Below the pieces are notes generated by a model. The model made no database searches. It saw only the letters and a list, made by a program, of their open reading frames with translations, and was not told where the DNA came from. Positions 52,132-58,301 of a stretch of DNA of 58,301 nucleotides are shown here, one piece after another. This DNA is from Mycobacterium sp. 852013-50091_SCH5140682 (GTDB taxonomy: Bacteria; Actinomycetota; Actinomycetes; Mycobacteriales; Mycobacteriaceae). The translations under genes were made by a program, and so were the position numbers. Location of the stretch: contig NZ_LZTB01000142.1 of NCBI RefSeq assembly GCF_001665685.1, positions 1-58,301 of the forward strand, read 5' to 3'. The stretch's first letter is position 1. Each line of letters starts with the position of its first letter.

Positions 52132-53040
52132 TCAGCCGATCGGGGCACGACTCTCAGACCGCGACACCGGCTCCGCGACCGGCACAAGCACCCGCTGACC
52201 CCAGACCGCGCCGCAGACCACCAACGCCGCACCGCCCACCCCCGCCGCGGTGACCGGATCGGATGCCAGGGTCACACCGATGACGGCGGCCCACAGCGGT
52301 TCGGTTCCCAGCAGTAGGCTCACCCGCGCCGGCGTACTTCGTTGCACAGCGCGCAGCTGCACTACGAACGCAAACACCGTGCAGGCCAACGCCAGATACA
52401 GCAACAGGAGCCAGTCGCCGGTACCCATGCCGCCCGCGAAGACGTACACCGGCTCCCCTGTGGCGGTGGCCAAGCCCACCGAGAGGACGGCGACCGTCGC
52501 CAACTGCACCACGGCCATCCGGGTGATGTTGAGCTCGCGCGCCGCCGTCATCCGGCCCAGCAGAGTGACATGTCCGGCCCGCAGCACCGCCGCCACGCCG
52601 ATCACCGCGTCACCGATCCCTGGCGGCCCGAACCCCTGTGCCTGCGTGAGCAATACGCACCCCAAGACAGCTAGCGAACCCGCCGCGTAGAAGCGGGCCG
52701 GGACGCTGCGCACCCCCTGCAGCAGCGGCGTCACGACGATCGTCAACGCCATCAACAACCCCGCGTTGGACGCCGACGTGCGAGTGACACCGTAGGTTTC
52801 GCACGCGTATACGGCCCACAGGACGCCGCCGCACAGCACCCCTGCCGCCACCTCCGGCGCGGTGACCCGTCGCAACCGGGGCCCGGTCAACACCCCCAGC
52901 GCCGCCACGGCGATGACGAACCGCAGTGCCAGCACGGCGAATACGGTGTCGCCGGTCGCCAGTTCTTTGGTCGCAAGGTAGCTCGAACCCCACACGACGG
53001 CGACACCGAGCAGCGCTAGGTCGGCGGTCCGGTTGGGCAT
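52132..53040 (-). CDS. EamA/DMT family transporter
   Basis: 302 residues, ten predicted membrane helices in two EamA repeats (about 5-135 and 148-280). The motif VVWGSSYLATKEL in the first helix and GTEPLWAAVIG in the second repeat are typical of metabolite/amino-acid exporters of the drug/metabolite group. It is divergent from a LysR gene, with 71 bases between them, so it is probably LysR-controlled. The substrate is unknown. Confidence 0.9.
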   Translation of the reverse strand: MPNRTADLALLGVAVVWGSSYLATKELATGDTVFAVLALRFVIAVAALGVLTGPRLRRVTAPEVAAGVLCGGVLWAVYACETYGVTRTSASNAGLLMALTIVVTPLLQGVRSVPARFYAAGSLAVLGCVLLTQAQGFGPPGIGDAVIGVAAVLRAGHVTLLGRMTAARELNITRMAVVQLATVAVLSVGLATATGEPVYVFAGGMGTGDWLLLLYLALACTVFAFVVQLRAVQRSTPARVSLLLGTEPLWAAVIGVTLASDPVTAAGVGGAALVVCGAVWGQRVLVPVAEPVSRSESRAPIG

Positions 53041-53046
53041 GGCTAC

Positions 53047-53078
53047 AGCTTGTTGCGCCGTACAAGTTCAGTCAAGCT
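53047..53078. promoter_or_regulatory. Inverted repeat in the DMT-lysR divergent region
   Basis: AGCTTG (53047-53052) pairs with CAAGCT (53073-53078), and a nested CTTGT (53049-53053) pairs with ACAAG (53062-53066). The region is close to the DMT start and would suit a LysR tetramer. A TAATAT hexamer at 53093-53098 could be the lysR -10 box. Confidence 0.4.
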
Positions 53079-53111
53079 AATGATTCTTCCGATAATATGT
53101 AGAATTTCTTC

Positions 53112-54014
53112 ATGGATGCCGGCCGCCTGCGCATGTTGCGCGAACTCGCCGATCACGGCACCGTCGCCGCCGTGGCCGACGTGCTGTCGATGACGCCGTC
53201 GGCGGTGTCCCAGCAGCTCAAGACCCTCCAGCGCGAGGCGGGGGTCGCGCTGATCGAGCCGGTCGGCCGCAGGGTGCGGCTGACCGACGCCGGCCGGGTG
53301 CTGGTGGGCCATGCGGACGCCGTGCTGGCCGCCCTCGAGCGGGCGCGCGCGGAGATGGACAGCTACCGGACGTCGCCGCGGGGCACGGTCAGCGTGTCGT
53401 CCTTCCCCTCGGGTGCGGCAATGCTGTTGGCCCCGTTGATCATCCGCGCGCGTGAGCGTGGCGTCGAAGTGATCGGCCGCGACATCGACGTCCCGGCATC
53501 CCGCGCCCCGCAACAGCTCGCCGAGTTCGACATCGTCGTGGTCCACCGCGACGAGCGCGACACGTCGGACTGGGGACCACGTTTCACCGCGACCGAGCTC
53601 TTGCGCGAGCCGCTCGACGTGGCGATGTCGGCCGAGCACCGGCTGGCCCGCCGTCATCAGGTCCGGCTCGCCGAGTTGACCGACGACCAGTGGATCGGGG
53701 TCGAGGGCGGCCTCATGGTCGACGACGTCCTGAATTCGATCGCGCTGCTGACCGGCGTGCAGCCACGCATCACCCAGCGGGTCAACGACTTCCGCGTCGT
53801 CGAAGAACTCGTCCACGCGGGTTTGGGCATCGCGCTGATACCGCGTTACGTCCTGCTGACCCGCCCGCTCGTCCGGTTACCGGTCAGCGACATCACCGTG
53901 GCTCGTCGCGTCGAGGCCGTCACCCGCGCGGGCGCCGCAACGCGCCCTGCCGTCGGCGCGGTACTCGACGAGCTGCGCGCCGTCGCGGCGGAGATCAGCT
54001 CAGCAGACGCCTGA
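53112..54014 (+). CDS. LysR family transcriptional regulator
   Basis: 300 residues. The winged HTH covers 1-60 (LRMLRELADHGTVAAVADVLSMTPSAVSQQLKTLQREAG), the LysR signature. The periplasmic-binding-like effector domain follows to about 290. It is divergent from a DMT transporter, the classical arrangement for a regulator of the exporter. The 3' end overlaps the convergent TetR gene by 20 bases. Confidence 0.94.
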   Translation: MDAGRLRMLRELADHGTVAAVADVLSMTPSAVSQQLKTLQREAGVALIEPVGRRVRLTDAGRVLVGHADAVLAALERARAEMDSYRTSPRGTVSVSSFPSGAAMLLAPLIIRARERGVEVIGRDIDVPASRAPQQLAEFDIVVVHRDERDTSDWGPRFTATELLREPLDVAMSAEHRLARRHQVRLAELTDDQWIGVEGGLMVDDVLNSIALLTGVQPRITQRVNDFRVVEELVHAGLGIALIPRYVLLTRPLVRLPVSDITVARRVEAVTRAGAATRPAVGAVLDELRAVAAEISSADA

Positions 54015-54552
54015 CATGGCTTCGCGCGATCCGCTCCGCCAGCTCGCGGCCGACCCGCTGCGGCTCGACCGCCACCGAACACGCCAAACCGTCGAGGAGC
54101 GCGAGTAATTCGACCGCTGCCGTCCCGGCGTCGACCGTAGGCGCAGCCTCGGCGATCAGCGCCCGCAACCAGTCCGCCACGCGGGCCCAGTCCGCCCGAT
54201 GCCGCACAGCGGTGGGTTCGTGCACGGCAGCCCGCGCCAGCCGCAGCACCCATGCCACGCTGATGTCACGATCCCGCGGATTCGGGCACACCAGGGCAAC
54301 GGCCAGCGTCTCCAGGCGCTCAGCGGCGCTCATATCGGGCCGCATCTGTTCATCGAGCCGCGCGGCGAAGCGTTCCCCGGCGCGGTCCATCGCCGCCGCG
54401 AGCATCGCGTCCTTGGTCGGGAAATGGTGCTGCACCGCTCCGATCGAAACATCAGCGCGCGCAGCCACTTTGCGCACCGAAACGCCCTCGAAGCCGTCGG
54501 CCACCAGAACCGCCAGCACCGCTTCGGCCATCCGCTCATACGGCTCGCTCAC
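53995..54552 (-). CDS. TetR/AcrR family transcriptional regulator
   Basis: 185 residues from a GTG at 54552 (SEPYERMAEAVLAVL). HTH at about 5-50, with the signature VSIGAVQHHFPTKDAML. The C-terminal domain resembles TetR_C-type helical bundles (WARVADWLRALIAEAAPTVDAGTAAVELLALLDGL). The longer frame upstream crosses the palindrome and the start of the DUF418 gene and is not used. It probably represses the divergent DUF418 gene and itself. Confidence 0.9.
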   Translation of the reverse strand: MSEPYERMAEAVLAVLVADGFEGVSVRKVAARADVSIGAVQHHFPTKDAMLAAAMDRAGERFAARLDEQMRPDMSAAERLETLAVALVCPNPRDRDISVAWVLRLARAAVHEPTAVRHRADWARVADWLRALIAEAAPTVDAGTAAVELLALLDGLACSVAVEPQRVGRELAERIARSHVRRLLS

Positions 54553-54571
54553 ACGGCGATGATAGCCGTGC

Positions 54572-54587
54572 CCATACGATCGTATGG
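54572..54587. promoter_or_regulatory. Perfect 16-bp palindromic operator (CCATACGATCGTATGG)
   Basis: A continuous 16-base palindrome without mismatch, in the 49-base gap between the divergent TetR and DUF418 genes. It is ideally placed for a TetR dimer controlling both. The potential ATG at 54584 for the DUF418 gene falls inside it, so a start at 54602 is more likely. Confidence 0.75.
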
Positions 54588-54601
54588 TAGCGTCCGCACA
54601 C

Positions 54602-55807
54602 ATGTCCTCGTCACGTCTGCATTCCCTGGACGTTCTGCGCGGTATCGCGATCCTGGGCACGCTCGGTACCAACATCTGGATCTTCACCAACCCCGAAGGC
54701 ATGGTGGGCTACCTCGGCGGCAGCACACCAGATCGATGGCGCCCCCTCGAAGTGGTGTTGCAGCTCCTCGCGCAGGGCAAGTTCCTCGGCCTGCTGACCA
54801 TCATGTTCGGCATCGGCCTTGCCCTGCAGCAACGTTCGGCACTGCGCGCGGGCGGGCGCTGGCCCGGGAGTTATCCCTGGCGTGCGGTGCTGCTCTTGCT
54901 CGACGGCGTCGTGCATTTCGTCCTGCTGACGGAGTTCGACGTGCTGACCGGCTACGCCATCACCGGGTGGATCGTGTCCTACCTGCTGGTGACATCGCCA
55001 CGCACCCAACGCCGCATCATCGCGGTCGCCGCCACCGTGCACGTTGCCTTGCTGACAACGCTCACCGTGGGTCTGCTGATGCTGCCGCACACCGACGGAC
55101 CACCGCGGCGGCTCGACCCCAATCCCTATGCCGACGGCTCGTTCTGGGATCTGGTGGCGTTCCGGCTCGATCACGTCGTGCTGTTCCGGCTCGAAACGGT
55201 ACTGATTTTCCCGATGTCGATCGCGCTGTTTCTGCTGGGCGCCAGGCTGTTTCACGCCGGCATCCTTGACCCGCGGGGAGCCGCGCTGCGCCGCAGGCTG
55301 ATGTGGCTGGGTTTCGCCGTCGCCGCGCCGGTCGACATCGCGTTGGAGGTCGGCGCGGGCGGCGTCGGCGTGCTGCTGGCGCGCTACGGCGTGGCACCCG
55401 TGGTCTCGCTGGCGATCCTGTCCGCGGTCGCCGAGTTCTACACGCGCAGGCCCACACCCGGGTGGGCCGGCAGGCGGCTGGCGGAGGTGGGCCGAATGGC
55501 GCTGTCCAGCTACGTGTTACAGAACCTCGTCGCCTCGGCACTGTGCTATGGCTGGGGGCTCGGCCTCGCCGCGGCCACGCCGCCGCAGCACCGGGTGCCC
55601 GTCACCATCGCGATCTATCTCACGGTGGTGACGGTGATCGTGACGTTCGCGCACCTGTGGCTGCGCCGGTTCCGCCGGGGCCCGGTGGAGTGGCTGTGGA
55701 ACACCAGCTACCGGGCCCTGGCGGGCGCGACGACATCGGCTACAGGTACTGACCCAGGTTCGACTCGGTATCGATCGCCCGAGACGCACTCGAGCTCTTC
55801 CCGGTGA
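54602..55807 (+). CDS. DUF418 family membrane protein
   Basis: 401 residues from the ATG at 54602 (SSSRLHSLDVLRGIAILGTL). The DUF418 start motif RxxxLDVLRGIAILG and the late LAEVGRMALSSYVLQNLVAS are diagnostic. About ten membrane helices. Family members have been proposed as acyl transfer or transport proteins, but the function is not established. The last 23 residues (after about TTSATGT) are antisense to the mpa 3' end, a low-complexity Ser-rich tail with no membrane character, so the natural end may have been lost and extended. Confidence 0.85.
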   Translation: MSSSRLHSLDVLRGIAILGTLGTNIWIFTNPEGMVGYLGGSTPDRWRPLEVVLQLLAQGKFLGLLTIMFGIGLALQQRSALRAGGRWPGSYPWRAVLLLLDGVVHFVLLTEFDVLTGYAITGWIVSYLLVTSPRTQRRIIAVAATVHVALLTTLTVGLLMLPHTDGPPRRLDPNPYADGSFWDLVAFRLDHVVLFRLETVLIFPMSIALFLLGARLFHAGILDPRGAALRRRLMWLGFAVAAPVDIALEVGAGGVGVLLARYGVAPVVSLAILSAVAEFYTRRPTPGWAGRRLAEVGRMALSSYVLQNLVASALCYGWGLGLAAATPPQHRVPVTIAIYLTVVTVIVTFAHLWLRRFRRGPVEWLWNTSYRALAGATTSATGTDPGSTRYRSPETHSSSSR

Positions 55808-57581
55808 CCAGCGTGCGGATGTACACGATCCGCTCGCCCTTCTTGCCCGAGATCCGGGCCCAGTCGTCGGGATTGGTGGTGTTCGGCAGATCCTCGTTCT
55901 CGGCGAACTCGTCGACGATCGAGTCGAGCAGATGCTGGATCCGCAGGCCCGGCTGACCGGTCTCGAGCACGGCCTTGATCGCGTTCTTCTTCGCCCGGTC
56001 CACCACGTTCTGGATCATCGCGCCGGAGTTGAAGTCCTTGAAGTACATGACTTCCTTGTCACCGTTGGCGTAGGTGACCTCCAGGAACCGGTTGTCGTCG
56101 ATCTCGGCGTACATCCGGTCGACAACCTTCTCGATCATCGCCTTGATGCACAGCGCACGGTCGCTGCCGAACTCGGCGAGATCGTCGGCGTGGATGGGCA
56201 GATCCTCGGTGAGGTACTTGGAGAAGATGTCCTGTGCCGATTCGGCGTCCGGCCGCTCGATCTTGATCTTGACGTCCAGACGGCCGGGCCGCAGGATCGC
56301 CGGATCAATCATGTCCTCACGGTTGGATGCACCGATGACGATGACGTTCTCCAGGCCCTCGACACCGTCGATCTCCGAGAGCAACTGAGGCACAACGGTC
56401 GTCTCGACATCGGAGCTGACTCCGGTGCCGCGGGTGCGGAATATCGAGTCCATCTCGTCGAAGAACACGATCACCGGGGTGCCCTCGGAAGCCTTCTCCC
56501 TGGCCCGCTGGAAGATCAGCCGGATGTGCCGTTCGGTCTCGCCGACGAACTTGTTGAGCAGCTCGGGGCCTTTGATGTTGAGGAAGTAGCTCTTCGCATC
56601 GCGCGCGTCGTCGCCACGCACCTCGGCCATCTTCTTGGCCAACGAGTTGGCCACGGCCTTGGCGATCAGCGTCTTACCGCAGCCGGGAGGGCCGTAGAGG
56701 AGCACGCCCTTGGGCGGACGCAGCGAGTACTCCTTGTAGAGCTCCTTGTGCAGGAACGGCAGCTCGACGGCGTCGCGGATCTGCTCGATCTGCCGGCTGA
56801 GGCCACCGATGTCGAGGTAGCTGACGTCGGGCACCTCCTCCAGCACCAGGTCCTCGACCTCGGCCTTGGGAATGCGTTCGAACGCGTAGCCGGCCTTGGT
56901 GTCGACCAGCAGCGAGTCGCCCGGACGCAGCTTGCGCGGCCGACCGTCGTCGACCAGCACACCCGCGTCGTCGGGGAGCTCGCTGGCGGCCACCAACGGC
57001 TCTGCCAGCCACACGATGCGTTCCTCGTCGGCGTGCCCGACCACCAGAGCGCGGTGCCCGTCGTCCAGGATCTCGCGCAGCGTGCTGATCTCGCCGACGG
57101 CCTCGAAGCTGCCCGCCTCGACGACCGTCAGGGCCTCGTTGAGCCGCACCGTCTGACCTTGCTTGAGCGTGGCCGTCTCGATGTTGGGCGAGCACGTCAA
57201 CCGCATCTTGCGGCCGGAGGTGAACACGTCGACGGTGTCGTCGTCGTGGGTGGACAGCAGTACGCCATATCCGCTGGGTGGCTGACCCAGCCGGTCGACC
57301 TCCTCGCGCAGGGCAAGCAGCTGCTGACGGGCCTCCTTGAGGGTGTCCATCAACTTGGCGTTGCGCGCGGCCAGCGAATCGATCCGTGCCTCAAGCTGAT
57401 GCACGTCCCGAGCACTTCGCAAACCGCTCTGCGGACCGACCGCGTTTTCCAATTGCTCGCGCAGGATTGCGGCCTCGCGGCGCAACGACTCCAGCTCGGC
57501 AACTTCTTCGCTGGGTCCCGGCGCCGAGTGGCCGCCCGGGAAGCCCTCGGCGAAACCGTCCGAACGCTCTGACTCGCTCAT
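55740..57581 (-). CDS. mpa: Proteasome-associated ATPase Mpa (ARC)
   Basis: Hexameric AAA ATPase that recognises Pup, unfolds pupylated proteins and threads them into the PrcBA core. 613 residues with GGGAGGGAG upstream. Coiled coil about 27-98 (Pup docking), two OB folds about 100-240, Walker A GPPGCGKT at 297-304, Walker B FFDE at 373-376, and the C-terminal tail GQYL that inserts into PrcA pockets. It is separated from dop by the ectoine operon and three other genes. Confidence 0.97.
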   Translation of the reverse strand: MSESERSDGFAEGFPGGHSAPGPSEEVAELESLRREAAILREQLENAVGPQSGLRSARDVHQLEARIDSLAARNAKLMDTLKEARQQLLALREEVDRLGQPPSGYGVLLSTHDDDTVDVFTSGRKMRLTCSPNIETATLKQGQTVRLNEALTVVEAGSFEAVGEISTLREILDDGHRALVVGHADEERIVWLAEPLVAASELPDDAGVLVDDGRPRKLRPGDSLLVDTKAGYAFERIPKAEVEDLVLEEVPDVSYLDIGGLSRQIEQIRDAVELPFLHKELYKEYSLRPPKGVLLYGPPGCGKTLIAKAVANSLAKKMAEVRGDDARDAKSYFLNIKGPELLNKFVGETERHIRLIFQRAREKASEGTPVIVFFDEMDSIFRTRGTGVSSDVETTVVPQLLSEIDGVEGLENVIVIGASNREDMIDPAILRPGRLDVKIKIERPDAESAQDIFSKYLTEDLPIHADDLAEFGSDRALCIKAMIEKVVDRMYAEIDDNRFLEVTYANGDKEVMYFKDFNSGAMIQNVVDRAKKNAIKAVLETGQPGLRIQHLLDSIVDEFAENEDLPNTTNPDDWARISGKKGERIVYIRTLVTGKSSSASRAIDTESNLGQYL

Positions 57582-57602
57582 CTTGCGCTCCCTCCCGCAC
57601 CG

Positions 57603-57625
57603 GAAGTTGGTGCAGTAACAACTTC
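57603..57625. promoter_or_regulatory. Inverted repeat in the mpa leader
   Basis: GAAGTTG (57603-57609) and CAACTTC (57619-57625) are perfect 7-base arms around a 9-base loop, 22-44 bases upstream of the mpa ATG. It could be an operator or a hairpin in the mpa leader RNA. Confidence 0.4.
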
Positions 57626-57661
57626 AACGCTACCGGCGATTCAGCCTTTGTGTGTGGTCTA

Positions 57662-57689
57662 GGAACTCGACACACCAGCGCCACTGTTA
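57662..57689 (+). promoter_or_regulatory. Possible ECF-type promoter of the MTB12-like gene
   Basis: GGAACT, a 17-base gap and TGTTA give a near match to the SigE/SigH pattern (the expected S before GTT is T). The start point would be near 57695, about 30 bases before the GTG. It is weaker than the rbpA example. Confidence 0.35.
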
Positions 57690-57726
57690 GCCTCTTGTTT
57701 GAGTTGGTCCGATCGAAAGGAATGTC

Positions 57727-58230
57727 GTGACCCTGAAATCCCTCGTTACCGGCTTTGTCGCAGCCGCAGGAGCGGCCGCTGTCGTGGGCGGTGCCGCGGC
57801 AGGTGTGACGTCCATTGCATCCAGCACCCTCTCGTCCGCCCCGGCTGTGCAGCCGGTCGTGTTCGACGCGCCGCTGCCGCAGGCCCCCGCGCCCGAGCTG
57901 CAGTCGGCCCTGACCCAGACCCTGCAGGCGCTGGCCAGCGGTGGTTCGTTCAGCGGCAAGGCGCCCTACATCCAGGGCGGCATCGGCCGGATCGAGAGCA
58001 TCGCTGCGGACCGCGCCTACAGCCGGGCCGCAGCCGAAGGCAAGTTCCCGCTGACCTTCAGCGTCGCAAACATCGACAACGAGGGCGGCGTTGCCACCGC
58101 CGACGTCACCGCGACGTCGAACCTCGGCGACACCGCCACCCAGAACATCCAGTTCGTGGCCGGCCCCAGCCCCACCGGCTGGCAGATCTCCAAGGCATCG
58201 GCCATGAACCTGCTGTCGTCGGTCAACTGA
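57727..58230 (+). CDS. Low-molecular-weight antigen MTB12-like secreted protein
   Basis: 167 residues from a GTG at 57727, preceded by AAAGGA. The N-terminal 25-30 residues form a Sec-type signal (MTLKSLVTGFVAAAGAAAVVGGAAAG). The mature part begins near SSAPAVQPVVFDAPLP, followed by a cystatin-like/NTF2-like fold with the family's KFPLTFSVANID, ATSNLGDTATQNIQFVAGPSPTGWQISKASAM segments. It resembles the secreted CFP2/MTB12 antigen family. Role unknown; probably in the cell envelope. Confidence 0.85.
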   Translation: MTLKSLVTGFVAAAGAAAVVGGAAAGVTSIASSTLSSAPAVQPVVFDAPLPQAPAPELQSALTQTLQALASGGSFSGKAPYIQGGIGRIESIAADRAYSRAAAEGKFPLTFSVANIDNEGGVATADVTATSNLGDTATQNIQFVAGPSPTGWQISKASAMNLLSSVN

Positions 58231-58265
58231 CGGTTAATTGATTCGAATCGCAGTCCTGAGTGCCG

Positions 58266-58301
58266 CTCTTATACACATCTGACGCTGCCGACGATCGCAT
58301 A
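58266..58301. other. Sequencing adapter (Nextera) at the contig end
   Basis: Bases 58266-58294 equal the Tn5 mosaic-end-plus-adapter sequence of Nextera libraries (contains CTCTTATACACATCT then GACGCTGCCGACGA). The last seven bases, TCGCATA, match the start of the reverse complement of an i5 index (TTATGCGA). This is library sequence, not chromosome, and should be trimmed. Confidence 0.93.

Noticed and set aside
51996..52253. 85-residue plus-strand open frame after the orphan TATAAT
   Set aside because: Half of it is antisense to the DMT gene, the peptide is Arg/Pro-rich and has no ribosome site.
55932..57572. 546-residue plus-strand open frame
   Set aside because: Antisense to mpa.
58231..58265. 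GATTCGAATC palindrome after the MTB12-like gene
   Set aside because: Too short and lacks a T tract, so no terminator is claimed; it also abuts adapter sequence.

Overview
The window is high-GC actinobacterial DNA. Gene content and order point to a fast-growing Mycobacterium (Mycolicibacterium) chromosome. It carries a pupylation-proteasome locus, a Ppm1/Lnt pair encoded as two genes, RbpA, a complete ectABCD operon and a cobalamin locus, with long stretches syntenic to the M. tuberculosis Rv2045c-Rv2115c interval. It looks like one assembly contig: its last 36 bases are Nextera adapter plus index sequence, not genome.

Layout. (1) 1-5.2 kb: copper amine oxidase, LipT-like esterase, LppI-like lipoprotein, a small zinc-ribbon protein and rbpA, which has an ECF-sigma-type promoter and a strong terminator. 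(2) 5.2-10.8 kb: Ppm1 and Lnt (lipoglycan and lipoprotein maturation), an amidohydrolase, FxsA and two tandem F420-type PPOX proteins. (3) 10.8-29.3 kb: cobalamin genes (cobN, cobG, cobH, cobIJ on the way out, cobK, cobM, cobL on the way back). They are interrupted by a five-gene MoxR/DUF58/DUF4129 cluster and by a DUF4139 protein, a TetR regulator and a frameshifted phosphotransferase. The last three occupy the place where M. tuberculosis has Rv2067c-blaC-sigC. (4) 29.3-33.2 kb: biliverdin-reductase-like protein, PepE, VOC protein, a 5'-3' exonuclease and a Gln/Pro-rich DUF4333 protein. (5) 33.2-40.7 kb: helY, tatC, tatA, pafC, pafB, pafA, i.e. export, the DNA-damage regulator PafBC and the Pup ligase. 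(6) 40.8-42.9 kb: a TetR regulator with a clear operator, a small membrane protein and an epoxide-hydrolase-like enzyme. (7) 42.9-51.7 kb: ten minus-strand genes packed almost without gaps, ectA-ectB-ectC-ectD-dop-pup-prcB-prcA plus two uncharacterised membrane proteins. (8) 51.7-58.3 kb: a 400-bp regulatory gap, DMT transporter, LysR regulator, TetR regulator with a perfect palindromic operator, DUF418 membrane protein, the proteasomal ATPase mpa and an MTB12-like secreted protein.

How the genes work together. PafA ligates Pup to target lysines after Dop deamidates Pup's C-terminal Gln. Mpa unfolds the conjugates into the PrcBA core. All five parts are here, but mpa and dop are separated by the ectoine genes and three regulator/transporter genes. 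EctA-D convert aspartate-semialdehyde-derived diaminobutyrate to hydroxyectoine. The arrangement places osmolyte synthesis upstream of, and possibly co-transcribed with, the proteasome core.

The most interesting signals are the ect-proteasome gene chain and its two unknown tail genes, the foreign-looking DUF4139/TetR/kinase insert in the cob locus with its 2-bp frameshift, several well-formed operator palindromes, a direct-repeat array upstream of ectA, and a micro-ORF with nested palindromes upstream of cobN.
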